From Clostridiaceae bacterium UBA5444 (lineage in GTDB: Bacteria > Bacillota > Clostridia > Clostridiales > Oxobacteraceae): a stretch of DNA of 17,675 nt. Position numbers and translations under genes: made by a program. The stretch lies in the NCBI GenBank assembly GCA_002426575.1, contig DIRE01000040.1, positions 1 through 17,675 on the forward strand, in the 5' to 3' direction. Under the pieces are notes generated by a model that made no database searches, was not told the DNA's origin, and saw only the letters and a program-made list of their open reading frames with translations. Positions 15,081 through 17,675 of the stretch are shown here, one piece after another (position 1 is the first letter of the stretch; every line of letters begins with the position of its first letter).

Positions 15081-17528
15081 TTACAAAACTATATTTACAA
15101 GTCTTCCTTTAATAACAATTACCTTTTTTACGGTTTTGCCTTGCAGCAAAGGCTCTATTTTTTCACTCTTTAGAACGAATTTTTCGATATCACTATTTTC
15201 CATATCAGATGGTATATTTATCTTTGCCTTTATCTTTCCGTTTATTTGTATTCCAAGCTCCACTACATCTTTAATTAGCGCTGAAGGATCATATTTGGGC
15301 CAGCATACGTTAAATACTGAATATTTGTAGCCTAACTTTTGCCACATTTCTTCAGAGAAGTGTGGTGCAAAAGGAGCAAGAATAGTTACTAGGGTTGCAA
15401 TGGTATCTTCAAATAATTCTATGTTTTTTTCTTCAATATCTTGATCATATTTATAAAGAGCATTTAAAAGTTCCATCATTCTTGCAATAGAAGTATTGAA
15501 TTGAAACTTTTCTGTATCCTCTGTAATATGCTTTATTGCAAAGTTTTTTATATAATTTAATTCATTTTCTGCAGTTCCCACTTTTTTACTAGAGGTGGAC
15601 GCCTTTTTTAATTCTTGCAGCCTATCTACAATTCTATCAATTCTATCAAGAAATCTATCGATTGCTTTTATTCCATCATCGCTCCATGCCCCTCCTTCTA
15701 TAAAGGAAAAGCCAAACATTAGATAAAGCCTGAAAACGTCTGCGCCATATTGTGATATATAATCATCAGGTGAAATAGCGTTTCCTTTAGATTTACTCAT
15801 CTTATTTCCATCGGGGCCAAGTATAGTTCCTTGATGCACAAGGGATAAGAATGGCTCATCAAAATTAAGGTACCCCATATCACGTAGGGCCTTAGTTACA
15901 AACCTTGCATATAAAAGATGCATACATGCATGCTCTGCGCCCCCAATATATTTGTCAACAGGAAGCATTTGATTTATCCAATCAGTATCAAAAGCTTTTT
16001 TACTGTTTTTATTATCAGGAAATCTTAAGAAGTACCAAGAGGAGCATACAAATGTATCTAAAGTATCAGGATCCCTTTTAGCAGGGCCGCCACATTTTGG
16101 ACAAGTCGTGTTTATAAACTCATCACATTTAGCAAGTGGGGACTTACCGTCAGGAGTAAATTCAACATTATAGGGAAGGGATATAGGTAAATCCTCCTCA
16201 GGAACTGGAACTATACCACACTTATCACAGTGGATTATAGGTATAGGGGCACCCCAGTATCTTTGCCTAGATACGAGCCAATCTCTTAGTCTATAATTGG
16301 TTTTAAAATCACCTTTGTCTATTGAACTAAGCTTTTCAACTATTTTGCTTTTTGCATCTTCTGAAGAAAGTCCTGAGAATTCACTGCTATTTACAGATAT
16401 TCCGTTTTTGACAAAAGGAAGATCGTCATTCTCCCCGGTATACCCTTTTACAACTCTTTTTATTGGAAGATTATATTTTGTTGCAAAGGCAAAGTCCCTT
16501 TCGTCATGGGCAGGTACTGCCATTACACATCCCGTACCATAGGTTGCAAGTACATAATCACCTATCCAAATAGGAACCTTTTCACTGTTTATAGGGTTTA
16601 TTGCATATGCTCCAGTAAACACTCCAGTTTTTTCTTTAACACTTGATAGCCTTTCTATTTCAGTTTGCTTTTTAGCTGCTTCTTGATATTTTGTAACTTC
16701 TTCTTTATATTCGTCCTTAGTTATCATATCAACTATTTTATTTTCAGGGGCTAATACTACATAGGTTACACCATAGAGGGTATCTGCTCTTGTTGTAAAT
16801 ACCTTAAATTTTATATCGCTATCATAAACATTAAATTCAACCTCTGCACCAGTTGATTTCCCTATCCAGTTTCTCTGCATCATCTTAGTTTTTTCTGGCC
16901 AATCTAGATTATCAAGACCTTCAAGAAGTTCATCAGCATAGTCTGTTATTTTTAGGAACCATTGAGTCAAATTCTTTTTTAAAACCTCTGTTCCACATCT
17001 TTCACATGCACCTTCAACTACCTGCTCATTTGCAAGTACCGTGTTGCAGCTTGGGCACCAATTAACTGGGGCCTCTTTTCTATAGGCTAATCCTTTTTTA
17101 TAAAGCATAAGAAATACCCATTGAGTCCATTTATAATACTCAGGTTTACAGGTTACTAGTTCATAGTTCCAATCTACCATTCCGCCCATTTTGTGGAGCT
17201 GTTCTTCCATATTTTCAATGTTTTTTAAAGTTGAATCTTGAGGGTGAACTCCAGTTTTTATAGCATAATTTTCTGCAGGCAAACCAAAGGCATCAAATCC
17301 CATGGGCTGAAAAACCTCATATCCTTGCATCTTTTTGAATCTAGCCCATGAGTCTGAAGGCCCATAATTATACCAGTGACCTACATGAAGCTTAGCTGCT
17401 GAAGGGTATGAAAACATCTCTAGGCAATATAACTTTTTATCTACATTATTTTTGTTGAACTTATAAAGCCTTGTATCTTCCCATATTTTTTGCCACTTTT
17501 CGTCAATTAGTTTTGAATAGGATGACAT
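15081..17528 (-). CDS. leuS: Leucyl-tRNA synthetase
   Basis: A full-length 815-residue bacterial-type class I synthetase that charges tRNA-Leu with leucine. Catalytic signatures are HVGH at 48-51 and KMSKS at 576-580. A zinc-binding insert has CPSC at 158-161 with CERC at 175-178, and a second cysteine cluster lies at 434-437 and 476-479. The CP1 editing domain, which clears mischarged tRNA, has the Thr-rich TTRADTLYG (245-253) and GTGCVMAVPAHDERD (331-345) with the conserved Asp345. The anticodon-binding helices and the C-terminal domain (INGKIKAKINIP...VKKVIVIKGRLVNIVL) are present. The ATG at 17526-17528 has AAGGAGG at 17537-17543, eight bases away. Many Firmicute leuS genes are preceded by a T-box leader; the 147 bases visible upstream contain no T-box GGTGG sequence and instead hold a repeat. 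Confidence 0.97.
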   Translation of the reverse strand: MSSYSKLIDEKWQKIWEDTRLYKFNKNNVDKKLYCLEMFSYPSAAKLHVGHWYNYGPSDSWARFKKMQGYEVFQPMGFDAFGLPAENYAIKTGVHPQDSTLKNIENMEEQLHKMGGMVDWNYELVTCKPEYYKWTQWVFLMLYKKGLAYRKEAPVNWCPSCNTVLANEQVVEGACERCGTEVLKKNLTQWFLKITDYADELLEGLDNLDWPEKTKMMQRNWIGKSTGAEVEFNVYDSDIKFKVFTTRADTLYGVTYVVLAPENKIVDMITKDEYKEEVTKYQEAAKKQTEIERLSSVKEKTGVFTGAYAINPINSEKVPIWIGDYVLATYGTGCVMAVPAHDERDFAFATKYNLPIKRVVKGYTGENDDLPFVKNGISVNSSEFSGLSSEDAKSKIVEKLSSIDKGDFKTNYRLRDWLVSRQRYWGAPIPIIHCDKCGIVPVPEEDLPISLPYNVEFTPDGKSPLAKCDEFINTTCPKCGGPAKRDPDTLDTFVCSSWYFLRFPDNKNSKKAFDTDWINQMLPVDKYIGGAEHACMHLLYARFVTKALRDMGYLNFDEPFLSLVHQGTILGPDGNKMSKSKGNAISPDDYISQYGADVFRLYLMFGFSFIEGGAWSDDGIKAIDRFLDRIDRIVDRLQELKKASTSSKKVGTAENELNYIKNFAIKHITEDTEKFQFNTSIARMMELLNALYKYDQDIEEKNIELFEDTIATLVTILAPFAPHFSEEMWQKLGYKYSVFNVCWPKYDPSALIKDVVELGIQINGKIKAKINIPSDMENSDIEKFVLKSEKIEPLLQGKTVKKVIVIKGRLVNIVL

Positions 17529-17563
17529 ATATTCTTCCTCCTTGTATTTTGTTTTAAATATAA

Positions 17564-17621
17564 AGCTATGTTTTAGTGCAGTGTTGATTTCAGGATATGT
17601 TGATTTGACTTACGCAGCGAC
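17564..17621 (+). repeat. Dispersed repeat (right copy), inverted relative to positions 1-60
   Basis: The plus strand reads AGCTATGTTTTA, then TGTTGATTT, TATGTTGATTT and GACTTACGCAGCG, the same series of blocks found on the minus strand at 60-1. It begins about 36 bases upstream of the leuS start codon, so it occupies the leuS leader or promoter. It probably marks an insertion-sequence or MITE end (inference). Confidence 0.6.
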
Positions 17622-17623
17622 TT

Positions 17624-17673
17624 AAATGCCTATTTTTATCCACTTTACTTGTTTTAGAGAAAAATAGGCATTT
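17624..17673. repeat. 14-bp perfect inverted repeat at the window end
   Basis: AAATGCCTATTTTT at 17624-17637 is matched by its exact reverse complement at 17660-17673, with a 22-base spacer. It directly adjoins the right repeat copy. It could be part of the same element or a weak terminator for something outside the window. The left copy is truncated before the corresponding place, so I cannot tell whether the hairpin is shared. Confidence 0.6.
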
Positions 17674-17675
17674 TG

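Noticed and set aside
15055..15330. Plus-strand open frame over the end of leuS
   Set aside because: It starts inside the terminator region and is antisense to the conserved C-terminal domain of leuS.
17529..17675. T-box leader of leuS
   Set aside because: No GGTGG core or specifier stem is visible on the minus strand in these bases.

Overview
The window is a stretch of ordinary chromosome from an AT-rich, low-GC Gram-positive anaerobe, most likely a member of the Clostridia. Evidence is the strong AT bias, the AGGAGG-type ribosome binding sites, the frequent TTG/GTG starts, short intergenic gaps with compact hairpin terminators, and a complete V/A-type ATPase operon. Nothing here fixes genus or species.

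Layout, left to right. 1-60 is the end of a dispersed repeat. 76-753 (minus) is a LiaF-like membrane protein of the cell-envelope stress family. 977-1702 (plus) is a HAD-IB phosphohydrolase with a strong terminator. 1741-2114 is a 374-base gap without a convincing gene. 2115-10799 (plus) is a nine-gene V/A-type ATPase operon in the order peripheral stalk (G/H)-C-I-K-F-E-A-B-D, with a good sigma-A-like promoter in front and a bidirectional terminator behind. 10849-12000 (minus) is a class V cysteine desulfurase, divergent from an ATP-grasp enzyme at 12157-13194. 13226-14047 (minus) is a DUF2156/lysyltransferase-C-like acyltransferase, divergent from a membrane diguanylate cyclase at 14277-15029. 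15081-17528 (minus) is leucyl-tRNA synthetase. The window closes with a second, inverted copy of the repeat seen at position 1, followed by a 14-bp inverted repeat.

How the genes work together. The ATPase genes make one rotary machine: A3B3 head, D/F central shaft, C socket, K rotor ring, I stator, and E plus G/H peripheral stalks. The c-type subunit K has an added N-terminal segment ending in a signal-peptidase-like motif, and its ion-binding hairpin contains no glutamine, so the usual sodium signature is missing. The other genes are single transcription units with their own promoters or terminators and no obvious shared pathway.

No clear new defence, mobile or biosynthetic system is visible. 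The most interesting signals are small: the inverted repeat pair bracketing the window, a perfect 30-bp palindrome before the HAD gene, a heptamer tandem repeat directly before the ribosome binding site of the I-subunit gene, and the structure of subunit K.
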